A DNA stretch of 64,000 nt, taken from the NCBI RefSeq assembly GCF_029867415.1, contig NC_081180.1, positions 149,597,068 through 149,661,067 on the forward strand. Reading direction: 5' to 3'. The translations under genes were made by a program, and so were the position numbers. Source of the stretch: Vicia villosa. Its lineage: Eukaryota; Streptophyta; Magnoliopsida; Fabales; Fabaceae. The notes beneath the pieces were generated by a model. The model did not search any database. It saw only the letters and a list, made by a program, of their open reading frames with translations, and was not told where the DNA came from. This document shows, one piece after another, positions 46,698 through 57,529 of the stretch (its first letter is position 1; each line of letters begins with the position of its first letter).

Positions 46698-47275
46698 CCA
46701 GGATTTTTTAGTTTGGGAGGCATGTTGTTTTGAATGATAGCGCTACATTCTGCGGTAAGCGTTACAGTTTCGTTATCCTTGAGTTTCTTTTTGTTTGAAA
46801 GAATTTCTTTTAAGAATTTAGCATATGAAGGCATCTGAGTTATAGCTTCCGTGAAAGGTATGGTTATGTTTAATTGTTTCAGAAGTTCTACAAACTTTTT
46901 AAATTGCGCTTCGGTTTTAGATTTAGCTAATCTCTGAGGGTAAGGAATTGGTGGCTTATAAGGTGGCGGTGGAACGTAAGGTTTTTCTTTTTCAGGTTCC
47001 ACTTTGGTATTGTTTTCATTCGTTTTAGCGGTTTGATCATCAGTTGATGTCTTTTTGGTTTCCTTTGGCTCTTGTTGTGACATGGGTGCGTTTTGAGTTC
47101 TAGGATCGATATGTCCATCGTTGTTCGTTCCACTTCGCTCGCGTTCGCATGTCCTTTAGGATTAGGTTGTGGTTGAGCAGGAAACGTGCCAGCAGGGGCA
47201 GTAGTAGGTGGTTGTTGTTAAGCTACTTGTGAGATTTGTGTTTCTAGCATCTTGTTATGTGTAGCTAAAGCATCT
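46698..47275 (-). pseudogene. Athila gag-protease junction fragment
   Basis: Encodes the tail of Athila gag and the start of the protease region: MLETQISQVA, GTFPAQPQPNPKGH, a Glu/Lys/Thr-rich linker, PYPQRLAKSKTEAQFKKFVE, LKQLNITIPFTEAITQMPSY, AKFLKEILSNKKKLKDNETV, and CSAIIQNNMPPKLKNPG. It stops at the pol deletion (46697) on one side and at a CACTA insertion (47276) on the other. An internal stop lies near 47220. Confidence 0.88.
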
Positions 47276-47625
47276 CACTACGCCAAACAAGTAAAAAGAC
47301 AACGCTTTTTCTGGCTTTAGCAGCGCTTTAAAGCGTTGTCTATTCCACCGCTGCTGTAGGTAAAGGCAACGCTTGTTTTAACCTTGAAAGCGCTGCTAAA
47401 GGCCCCCTTTAGCAAGCACTTTTACTTAGAAAGCGCTGCTAAGGCCCCCTTTAGGCAGCGCTTTTTTGAATTTTTTTTAAGAAAAAGCCTCTTTAGGCGC
47501 TGCTAAAGGCCACCTTTAGCCAGCATTTTTTTTTCTGAAAGCGCTGCTAAAGGCACCCTTTAGGCAGCGCTTCTCTTTTAAAGCGCTGTCTATTCCCAAC
47601 TTTATGCAGCGCTTTCATATAATAT
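47276..47625. repeat. CACTA subterminal repeats
   Basis: At least ten copies, in both orientations, of 'aaagcgctgctaaaggc' and related 'gcagcgcttt' forms. Such arrays bind the TNPA-type protein in En/Spm. Confidence 0.85.
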
Positions 47626-47714
47626 AAATTTTTACCAGAATTTTTGGCCATATTTTGCACCAGATTTTCACCAGATTTGATAGTTTTAATATATAAAACA
47701 ACAACTTGAAAATT

Positions 47715-47783
<69 letters not shown>

Positions 47784-48726
47784 TATCACCAAATTTGCAT
47801 ATACAAAAAATCTACATATATATAATTAATGATATATACAACAACTTGAAAATTCTAAAATGCTAAATTGATGTTAAATCTACATATTACTATCTTCGAG
47901 AATTTCTAAAAAAATAACAACAATGAACTTGTTAGCTCTATCTTCTACATCAACACCTTTAAATTGTATTTTGCCAAATTATGTGATTGTGCTTTTGTGT
48001 CAACTTCCATTTGTTTGCCAAATTTTGTTGTCAACAACAGTCCCTGGAAAATCAGAAAGAGGTTGTCAACTATACATGAAACCAATGCTTTATATAAAAT
48101 AATGGAACCATGACACATTTCAGAACAACCATTACATTCATCAAATGAAATCAAAAGAAATGAAGGAGGATTAGTAACATCAAGAAAAATCAAGGAAGTA
48201 TAAACTTGAACAAAGGGCATATTTGACAAAGCTCATCATTATTCAAAACTATTTTATAAGCCATCCTGGAGATCCTGGAGAGCTTATGGAAATAAGCTGA
48301 AACAAACTTATAGACATATCATAAGGTGTTTCCATGAACTTTATAAAACTGTCTCACAAGTGTTTTATGTCAGTAGATAGATAGGCTTAAATGATTTAAT
48401 CCAAGCATTTCCTGAGTTTAAATTCGAACCTGCATTGAAGGCATATAATATGCAGTCTCCATTCCATTTTTCACCTGCGATTTCTTCAAGAAACTCAACA
48501 TTAAACTATACCAATTCACATCGAGCAAACTGCCTAGAGTAGGCATGCCTCCATTTTAGCATATTCTCTCCTATTCTCGGACCAGGTTTCAGCCCTCCAC
48601 TGAAACCAAGAAAAAACAAAGGACCAAGAGCACTGACAAAAGAAAGAATAAAAAAAAAGAAAGAAAACAAACACATTGCTAGAGGCATAACCCTCATCAT
48701 TCCACCATAATGATCGAGGTTAAATC

Positions 48727-49233
48727 CTAACCTCGAGCCAACAATACATCCAGATTACTGGAATGGGCACTAGACGAAGAATCCAATTGAGTTGCTCTTC
48801 TCATAGTTTTGTTACCGTGATTTCTATTTTCTTCCCTAAATGGATGTCCATGGTTAGTTACCTGATGTAAATGAAGCATAGCAATCATACTAACAGCAAC
48901 CAAAGCAGCATTGCCCACTATTCCACCCATATGATCCAACCCGGGAGATTTCTTCACAAAATTGAAACTCGAGACAAAAGCACTAATGAGTATATTAGAT
49001 CTCTTCCCTTTATCAGCTACAAAATTCTCAGCTGTACATTTTGGTTGTCCAAAAACTTCAGGTGAAATAAGGCCGCTTGCATCCTGTACATCTCCAACAA
49101 AAGCAAGAGCTTCTTCAATGACTTTATATTTTTTACCAAGGTGTTCCGACAGTCTCATTGCAAGAACAATTCTACTCTGTTCCAAGCGAGCAATTGCAGC
49201 ATCTCTTTCAACACGCTGCTGTGTCTGAATGGT
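48727..49233 (-). pseudogene. PDV1: PDV1 (PLASTID DIVISION1) C-terminal exon fragment
   Basis: An open stretch of 169 codons matches the C-terminal exon of PDV1, an outer-envelope protein that recruits the dynamin ARC5/DRP5B to the chloroplast division site. Visible features are the coiled-coil end (RLEQSRIVLAMRLSEHLGKK, EEALAFVGDV), the single membrane segment (NAALVAVSMIAMLHLHQV), and a short tail ending ARG with the terminal Gly of the family. An intron end (gatatgtag) precedes it at 49234. The matching N-terminal exon survives only in part at 49824-50039. As the exons no longer join, a full protein cannot be made here. It is likely a fragment captured by the surrounding CACTA element. Confidence 0.82.
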
Positions 49234-49823
49234 CTACATATCAAACAGAATGAAATTATAATTTAGAACAAAACCATATTCAAAAAACAAATAAGGTAGG
49301 GCCGAAAAATTCATGATATGGAAATCAAGCATATAATTAACAGATCAATAAACCTTCTCAAGTTCCAGAAGAAACTAAAGGACAAACAATGCCTACAACC
49401 TATATATATTGTCGGCTCATTTTATGCATTAAACATCTTAACCATCACATAAACCAAATAATAGACCTTTACATTTTACTCATTAAATCATACTTATCCC
49501 TGTTATACAAACCTTCCTTTCCATGGAACATTAATTATATTCATTACCTTTAACAACAATTGGGCCATTCTTTATGAATACAAAGGCTCTATTTCAACCT
49601 GACCGTCAAATGTTAATCTTGTAACAATAGTATTCTCATTGAGATGGAATTGTACTACATTGGTATTTGACTTCTATTATCATTATAAATAGCAGTAATA
49701 GGTACACAACATAATTAGGATTACCAATTGCAGCACAATAACATTGTTGCGGCAGGGCCCCTAGCGATACAGTGCCATCCATTGTGTTGCAGTTCACAGG
49801 AGTCAGTTGCAGCCATTTTTGTG

Positions 49824-50039
49824 GTCTTCAAGATTCTCTAGCGCGGTCCTTATAGCATTAAGACTCTTCGCTTCACGAACAGGGTCATCGCCATCTTCAC
49901 TCTGTGGCCGAAAATCCTTCACGAAAACAAAACCGTCACCGTCGCGTGTCGTTTCGGTGGCAACTGCGTCAGTTTTACTGTGAGAGGAATTCGTGATAGT
50001 CTTCAAGACAGCATTCAAAAGATCTTCTACTGGTTTCAA
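49824..50039 (-). pseudogene. PDV1: PDV1 first-exon fragment
   Basis: Encodes FVFVKDFRPQSEDGDDPVRE followed by AKSLNAIRTALENLED, the central part of PDV1 just before its coiled coil. Homology ends at 49824 (GAAGAC). The residues that should follow, up to the intron, are missing and are replaced by unrelated sequence. The N-terminal start of the protein is also missing upstream of about 50039. There is no stop inside the fragment. The spacing to the second exon (about 590 bp) is plausible for a damaged intron. Confidence 0.78.
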
Positions 50040-50307
50040 GCAAACACTAGAGATAACAAAATGTTTCCAACAAACCTATCACTTCAGTTATTATTAATCT
50101 ATCATTGTCAACAATGAACACGCATTAGAACTCATGAACACAAACATTGAAATAGATATAGATTAACATCGCGAAAGCATCCACACAAACATTAAGACTA
50201 TAGTTTATCATTCAAGATTCGAGAATCAATGTAATCCTATCATATCAATATCACTAACCATGATAAATAAAAATGAAACAACTCCAAGATGAGCATTGAG
50301 AAGCAAC

Positions 50308-50390
50308 CTATAATCCGTCAAACCTAGGTGAAGGCATACATGTGGCTCATTGTCAGATTCACCTTCAGTGTGCAAAACATGCCCTCCATA
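50308..50390 (-). pseudogene. Captured Nudix hydrolase exon (NUDX9-like)
   Basis: An 83-nt open segment, preceded by an intron end (atatcacag) and followed by a GT donor (gttgcttctc), encodes YGGHVLHTEGESDNEPHVCL followed by HLGLTDYR. This resembles the segment before the Nudix domain in the plant nucleoside-diphosphate-linked hydrolase NUDX9. The exon is on the same strand as the PDV1 pieces, 270 bp upstream of them. The family call rests on recall of one short exon. Confidence 0.55.
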
Positions 50391-50515
50391 CTGTGATATT
50401 TTCAACAAAAAATATACACACACTATTAGTCAGAGCATCAAACTCAAACCTTACTAAAATAAATCATCTCTTATACACCAAACCATGGAAATTCGAAATA
50501 TGACAATGACACTGA

Positions 50516-53500
50516 TGTAACACCCCTTTTATACCCCAAAATAAATAAGCATATAATCAGAGAATAAGCATACATATAATTCAAAAGGGCGTCACATCGA
50601 CGTTTTCACAAACTAAAAGCTTTAAAAAAACGACAGCATTTATCCACAATATACAATACACCTGGTCATTCCAAATAACACCTAAAAATTTAATTACAAT
50701 TCATACAGAATATGCATTCACAGCGGAAAGTACTAAAAATACTCATGTTTTTCATAAAATGATTCATGTCTCATACCATGATCATATCTCAATAAGTATC
50801 TCAACATAAAATAAACAATAATCATAATATTTGGCTTAAAAGCCTCCCGAACAACAAGTAAAGAATAAACAGATTCACGAGTCATAACATAATACATAAA
50901 CAAATAAAACATGAGTTTAACACACCTAGTCTACCCAGTGTTACATGACCAGAGCATCGACTCACTACCTAATCTCCAACAAACACAGAAGAAACTCCAG
51001 CTAAGTCTCTCAAGAGCTACTAAACGCCAGAACCTGCATGTCGCCAAACGAGGGCAACATTAAAACAGAAGGGTGAGAATTCGAATCATTATGAAGAAAG
51101 TATAATAAAGCACAATGATTAAATCAACAATTGAAGGAATTCGTCACACCTTATATAACCATATAAATCATAATATCAAATATATTCCACACATAACAAT
51201 CACATAATAACATAATTGCATATATTCAAACATCACATAACTCCAATGTGACTCAATGCAAGACATGTGACTCTATGCATGTGGTACCCAATATGGACCT
51301 AAAGTTCCACCGCTGATTCATATAGAATCTAGCCACGCTTCAGATCCGGACAAGATCAAAGCCACCAAATGTAAACATATAGTTTACCGCTTTCTGATTC
51401 ACTCTAGAATCCAAGCCACGCTTCCGATCCGGACAAGATCAAAGCCACTACACATGTTTCCAATTAAGGATCAACGTAATCTACGTCTATTTCCATTCAA
51501 GGATCACCGTCTATTACCATGTGAACCCACAGTTTCACCGCTTCCACAATAAAGCCGACTATGCTATTAATGAATGTACAATTACCAACCAATTATGAAA
51601 TTAAGATTACCTCATCAATCTTGACTTAGCGCATACCAATTAATAGTTCAAATCTATGAATTATCCACCAAATTGTACACCACATTCACAACACACATAT
51701 ATTATTCACATATAAAAAGTCAATTATTCAATTACGATTCACAAAATCTAATTAACACTAGTAACCATACTATCTCATGTTAATTCTCATTTGTGCCGAT
51801 TATATATGAACACACCTTTTCAACATCAAGTAATTAATCATTAGAATTAATGCTAACCAACTACTCACAGAGAATCATTATCAAGACAACATCATTGATA
51901 TAACAATATATTATTTTCAACATGAATATTCAACCAACATACAAATTCGGTTCATTTCACAAAATACCCCAATTTACCAATAAACCGAATAATCAATTCC
52001 ATTCCAATTATACTCTAATCAATTGAAAACATTGAAATTAATTCCACTATTAATTAATCAACCAATTAATAAATACACTACATTAGTTCCAATTTATTGT
52101 TTCATTTTCTATTCTAAAACCAACATTTAACATAAAGGATATTCAAATCCACACAATTTCGGTCGGTTCGTAAAATATCACAATTTCAACAAAATAACAC
52201 CACCACAATAATCTACTAATTAAACTTAGCTACCACTGATCCGCTGTCGCGCGCGGGTCAAAAACGAGTAATTTGTAAAACGTAGTACAACGACAATGGC
52301 TCGAGTCGTATCACAAGGATTCTTGATTTTATTAACTAAAAGAAAAGTCGAAATTAGGGGGGATTGGTTTGGGTTCGAATCAGAAAAAGTGCTTAAAAAA
52401 AGTGATTATGAAAATAAGCTGTTTTGAAAAAGTGATTATAGAAATAAGTCAATCTACCGATTCGATACCTACCAATCATCGATTATTATAATATCACTAT
52501 CCTAAGCGGATTCCATTCCCGTTCGATTACAATATAATTGACAAGCGCAACAATATTATATGAATTATATTTCCCGTTTGCCGAATTAAGCATTCGGTTA
52601 AACATGCAGCGGGTTAATGATTAAGCATACGATAAAACACGAATAAATTGGGAACATAGATCAATCGAACCAAACAATCTACTCTATGAATAATCAAATT
52701 AAGCAAATGATAAACACACAGTCGAATTGAAGGAATAGGAATTAAGCAAAATTATATTAATCTCATAGTAAATTGGAACCTGAATACGACAGATTAACCA
52801 AGAGGAATTAGTTCGCCATGGAATTCATACAAGCTTCAATATTTTTCGTGAATGGAAGATAGATGCTACAGTACCGCGGCTACTACCCTAAGGGGAAAGA
52901 GTACAACCCGTTTTACAATCCAACTGGGTCAAACATACGACCCAGGCCCAAAACTAATTGACCCGAAACTTAACTAAAACTAGTGCTGCAACTTCAACGA
53001 ATTTTCTGGCCCTTCTACAGTCCGATTCTGACTTCGACTCCAAAAAAAGAATTGTAGCTCTTTCTCTTAACTTTCGGTCGATTATTAGAACGCCTCAATC
53101 GGACTCTTGGAACTCTTGTTATGATCGTTTCTGTGCAGACTGCTAAAGCTGAAAATTAAATACGAAGATCAAATAACAATAAAAATAAATTAAAATATAA
53201 AAACATTATAAAATACAAAAATAAGACAAGCAAACCATGGAAATGTATAAGTACAACCGTAGAGGAATGTGCATCAAAATGCACTGATCAACCACGTAAA
53301 TTTTCATTAAATTCGGGACAACTAATTATACCGTTTAATTCGACTATTTCGACCAAACTGTTTTGAATTTTTCAGCAACTTGCTAGCATCCTACTATTTC
53401 TATTATTTATTTGTATTAACTTTCCACTATCAAGATCACTCTTGTTTCCAAATCATGATTTTTGTAAAAGACAATCAATAATTAGGCAAATATATGCATA

Positions 53501-54716
53501 CCAAAAAAAAAAGAGAGTTGTAGAAGGGAGGGGTGTGTCTTTAACCAATATGAAGTCTTCCAACTTTTTGTCATCGTATTCAATAATACTGAATGAGAGA
53601 ATTTAGAAATAATCCCATCATGGATACCCCTCATCTAACCATCAATAACTTTTTCTAAATCTATCCTAACACTTCCAAATTGAAACCCCTCACCGTTAAC
53701 ATAAACAACACACATTAACTGTCAATCTATCAAATCTATCAATGCAAAATAGATCTTTTATAGAAGATGCTAAACACACTCAACAACAAATATTCGTAAG
53801 CAACACAGTACCAGTACAAATATATAATAATCAACAATCAGAGAACTAGAAAAGCATTAACTAATTCTCAAAGCAAACACAAAAACAATTAAATGAAACT
53901 TGATTGAACGAATGACCCACTAATTTTGCTCATTTTCCTCACAGATAGAATTCTCACTATTGTTTCAAATTCAGATTTCTATTTTCTACACAATAACCTA
54001 ATCATGTTAATCTACCCATTGACCCAATCATACAAACCCATAATAATAAGGATTCTCCTCCTTACCTCTTTGATTCTTCAAACCCTAGCTCTCACTTGTT
54101 CCCCTTTTGCTCCTCTTCTCCACCTTCTATTCTCTTCTTTAAAATTCAGCAAATGAAATGATAATGTTATGTCTACTCTCCTCAATCCTTACTATCTTAT
54201 GTCATATTGGGCTTAAAAAAATAACACCCCCTATTTACTTCTAACTCTAATAAATAGGCCCAATTAACTATAATCTCTCAATATCTCTATTTAGTTCAAT
54301 AAACTAAATAAACACCAATACACACAATGTTAATTAATTCAATTAATTATTATATCTCATAACAATTAAATAATTATTTAACACACCAAGTAAAATAAAA
54401 TAATATAATAAAATAAATACGGATAAAATCCTTTAATAACTCATTGTCTCATATTTCCGGTCTAATCTTAATTACTCGGAAAATTCCCGAAACGCTAAAT
54501 ATTAACTCATTAATATTTCTAATACTAAGAATATTAAAATTTTCGATTAAATATTGATCCGCTATCCCGAACTAATACGGACTAAATCGTCCCAAAACGC
54601 GAAAATTTCAATAAACATCAGAAATGACTAAATTAAGCAAATAATTATTAAAAACACCAAATAATATAATTACTAATATAATTAATAAAAATATTAATAA
54701 AAATAGGGATGTTACA
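50516..54716 (-). repeat. Tekay 3' LTR (4.2 kb including a nested solo LTR)
   Basis: It reads TGTAACATCCC from 54716 and ends GGGGTGTTACA at 50516. Its end matches the 57491-57529 copy almost exactly ('ataccccaaaataaataagc'). Without the nested solo LTR (52237-53290 plus 5 bp) it is about 3.1 kb. Confidence 0.88.
52237..53290. mobile_element. Solo LTR with TGATC...GATCA ends, 1.05 kb
   Basis: It begins TGATCCGCTG and ends ATGCACTGATCA, with an exact 5-bp duplication ACCAC at 52232-52236 and 53291-53295. The termini are inverted copies (TGATC/GATCA). It has no coding content beyond chance. Read on the minus strand it begins TGATCAGTGCATTTTGATGC, a style I associate with Athila-type LTRs, but orientation is not proven. 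Confidence 0.82.
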
Positions 54717-54730
54717 ACTCTCCCCCGCTT
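54717..54730 (-). promoter_or_regulatory. Tekay polypurine tract
   Basis: AAGCGGGGGAGAGT on the minus strand lies directly before the 3' LTR start TGTAACATCC. Confidence 0.8.
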
Positions 54731-56586
54731 AGAATATTTTCGTCCTCGAAAATTCAATCGACACAACCATTTCGACACTGAAACCACACTTACTCTCTCC
54801 CGATTCATACCAATACCAAACGTTCCACATCTTCAACCATACAAGCTTCCAAGGATGCTACTCCAATACTCCAATGGAATACCATGCAAACACACTGTTC
54901 TCTCGATTTCAAACTTAGCAAGTCTCTCCATCCGATAATCCATCCTTACTGGAATAAAATAAGCGCATCTCGTCAACCTTTTCACAATGACCCAAATCAC
55001 TTCACAATTACTCGATGTTCTCAGCAACCCGAAACAAAATCCATAGAGATACCATCTCACTTCCACTCGAATAGGATAACTGTTGCACCAACTAAACGGT
55101 TTCTGACAAGTCCAGCTCAAATACACAATTCCGCCATATCCCTCTTCATACTTTACCACTAAACATTTTCCTCAAATCTTGTTACATTTTAGTAGCATCA
55201 TGACGTATACTCAAACCATTACGATGCCCTTCATCCAAAATTCTCTTCTCAAATCTGAAACATCAGGAATACAAACTCGATCATGACTCCTCATGACACT
55301 ATTCTCATCAATCCGAAAGTTATTACCTTTTTCCTTGCTTCATTAATGCCATCTTGTCAACTAATTCTAAATCCAATTTTTGACCCTCTCTAACCTCGTC
55401 AAGAATACCACAAGTAAGCTTCAACATACCAAACTTAACACACGAATACTTCGTCTCACAAACCAAACTCAAGTCTCTGAATTGTTCCAACATCTTTAAT
55501 TCACGAATCATTGACATAGACATATGCAATGATTTCCTACTCAATGCATCGGTTACAACAATCGCTTTTCCAGGATGGTAATTCAACCCAAAATCATAAT
55601 CCTTCGAAATTCCACTCGCCTTGTTTTCCACATATTCAATTCTTGTAGTCCCTACCTACCTCAAATCTCGATCCAAACAATAATGCCTCTTAAGTTTCAA
55701 AACAAACCCAGCGGCAGATAACATCCATTCATACATCGAATAATTCCTCTAATGAACTTTAAGTTGCCTTGAAGTATAACTACCACTTGTCGATATTTGC
55801 ATAAACCCACCTCAGCTCAAAATCACAAACCTATAGAAACTCTCTTCCTTTAACCAAAGCTCACATTCAGAAAGCTTCACATATAACCTCTTCTCTTTCA
55901 ACATAGATAACACAATCCTTAATGTTCAGCATGTTCATCATCACTCTTAGAATTAAAACATCCTAAAAATCATTACCTCATAGAAGCTTATTTTCTTCTT
56001 ACTCGACAAAACAGGCGCGACTCTATGACTATACACTCAGACATCTGAATCTTTTCTCAAACAAATCCTCAAATCTACTCTTCAACTTCCCCTTAGTCGC
56101 TTTACACAATACCAAGTTAGTAAGACAGTTCTATCTCGTCCATTACGATCTCGTCTCCTATCAACAATAGATTAAGGGTGATCAAGTCCTCAATTTGTCA
56201 ATAGACAGTCGACAATCATAATGAAACATAAACAACCGTTACTAACTATAATAGTGTTCCTTCAAAACTCGCACTCGAAATCACTTAAAATACCAAGATC
56301 TAAAATCTCTCTTAAAGTTACAATTACTTGATTCAACTCCAAATAGTTCATACCAAAATTCTCCTCAATTTGGTCTAATGGAAAACAAACTAAATCAATT
56401 CCCAAAATCTCTATCAAAGATGCTCAACGGATAATTCAAACACGCAAAAAAGGTAGAAACAAAATCACAGCAGTTGTATCAATAGCATTACTTCTATGCA
56501 TAACAGATAAAGCAAGATCCAACTTCACAGCACAATCCAAAGATGAAAGAATGCGTTGCACCATTATCAATAATAAAGTACATACC
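54731..56586 (-). pseudogene. Tekay pol remnants (RNase H, integrase)
   Basis: Islands of homology in different frames remain. RNase H end: DYDFGLNYHPGKAIVVTDAL followed by SRKSLHMS (55323-55631). Integrase core: WYLYGFCFGLLRTSSNCEVI and IVKRLTRCAYFIPVRMDY (54833-55159). A C-terminal piece reads NFRGRKYSKRGRVVTS (about 54740-54780). Sequence between 55640 and 56586 gives no clear RT or protease. A chromodomain could not be recognised. Confidence 0.8.
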
Positions 56587-57360
56587 TCAGATTATCTTCT
56601 CCTTAGCAGTGGTTTTAGCACCAGGCAACGCAAACACTTTTCCTTTCGCTTGCTCTTTCTTTGGCTTATCACATTTGGTATTAATGTGACCTCGCTCACC
56701 ATAATTGTAACAAATCTCACTCGAACCAATTCTACACTTGTGTGCTTTGTGACCAATCTTGTTGCACTTGAAACATGTCACATGAGTCCTATCACAATCA
56801 ACGACACGATGACCTTCAATACCACATTCGAAACACTTAAGTGGAGTAGAAGTTCCTCCCTCACTTTGCTTCTTGCCAGAATCAGATTGTTCTCTCTTGT
56901 CATCATATGGTTTCCCACTGGATTGTCCTCTTCCTCGCTTCAAATTTAGAAACCTCATTTCTTTCTTTCCACGCACATCTTCTGGAAAATAGTTTTCCAA
57001 AAATGCATCACAGAAAAGAGTCCAAGTAACTTCAAAACCTTCTCTTTCAAATCTCCGCACAGTATTACTCCACCAATCGCCAGCTCCTTTCGTCAGCATG
57101 TGAGTACCAAATCGTACTTTCTGTACATTAGTGAAACTCACAACTTGAAAGATCTTCTCAATTTCTCTCATCCATGCTTGTGCTTTGTCCGGTCCATACT
57201 CTCCTTCAAAGATCAGCGGATTGCACCTTCGGAAATCTCCAAAAGCACGGAACTCATCCTTTCCTCCATTACCGGCACTCTCTTGTGGAGTTTGTCCAAT
57301 CGCACCAGTCCACCTCATCACTACCTCAACATCAATGTTACCATTCCTTCCTTCAGCCAT
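56587..57360 (-). CDS. Tekay gag
   Basis: An open frame of 257 codons starting MAEGRNGNID, with the chromovirus capsid motifs NPLIFEGEYGPDKAQAWMRE, IEKIFQVV, GAGDWW, and FCDAFLENYFPEDVRGKKEM. Three zinc knuckles follow: CFECGIEGHRVVDC, CFKCNKIGHKAHKC, and CYNYGERGHINTKC. The third has lost its second Cys (Tyr instead). The frame is continuous although pol is ruined. Gag normally packages the RNA in the cytoplasm. The PBS and LTR edge lie 115-130 bp upstream. Confidence 0.9.
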   Translation of the reverse strand: MAEGRNGNIDVEVVMRWTGAIGQTPQESAGNGGKDEFRAFGDFRRCNPLIFEGEYGPDKAQAWMREIEKIFQVVSFTNVQKVRFGTHMLTKGAGDWWSNTVRRFEREGFEVTWTLFCDAFLENYFPEDVRGKKEMRFLNLKRGRGQSSGKPYDDKREQSDSGKKQSEGGTSTPLKCFECGIEGHRVVDCDRTHVTCFKCNKIGHKAHKCRIGSSEICYNYGERGHINTKCDKPKKEQAKGKVFALPGAKTTAKEKII

Positions 57361-57474
57361 TGTCCTAAGACATCCAATGACCGAACAGACAAAATAGTAT
57401 CGTTCGTGTCAGATACACAAATCTAATACAACAGGATAAAAGACATTAATAACCTTGACCAACTGGTCGACCAT

Positions 57475-57486
57475 GCTCTGATACCA
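57475..57486 (-). promoter_or_regulatory. Primer-binding site, initiator tRNA-Met
   Basis: TGGTATCAGAGC on the minus strand, complementary to the 3' end of initiator tRNA-Met. It lies four bases after the LTR end GGGTGTTACA. Confidence 0.9.
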
Positions 57487-57529
57487 CTAATGTAACACCC
57501 TTTTTATACCCCAAAATAAATAAGCATAT

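Larger units (their letters stand above)
47276..50515 (+). mobile_element. CACTA (En/Spm-type) element, one end, carrying host gene fragments
   Basis: It starts CACTACGCCAAACAAG, inserted in Athila gag, and is followed by repeated subterminal motifs. The interior has a (TA)n tract (47722-47778), an unrecognised stretch (47780-48720), and fragments of PDV1 and of a Nudix hydrolase gene. The other end is not visible because the Tekay element enters at 50516. The 3-bp duplication (TCT, 47273-47275) therefore cannot be verified. No transposase is seen in this part. Confidence 0.65.
50516..57529 (-). mobile_element. Tekay-type chromovirus (Ty3/gypsy), minus strand, degenerate
   Basis: Order on the minus strand: 5' LTR end (57491-57529, cut by an Ogre LTR), PBS for initiator tRNA-Met, gag, a shortened and decayed pol, polypurine tract, then a complete 3' LTR (50516-54716). 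LTR termini are TGTAACATCCC...GGGTGTTACA. The candidate left target duplication is ACTGA (50511-50515). Its partner lies beyond the Ogre LTR. The pol region (54717-56586) is less than 1.9 kb, so much of protease and RT is deleted. Confidence 0.88.
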
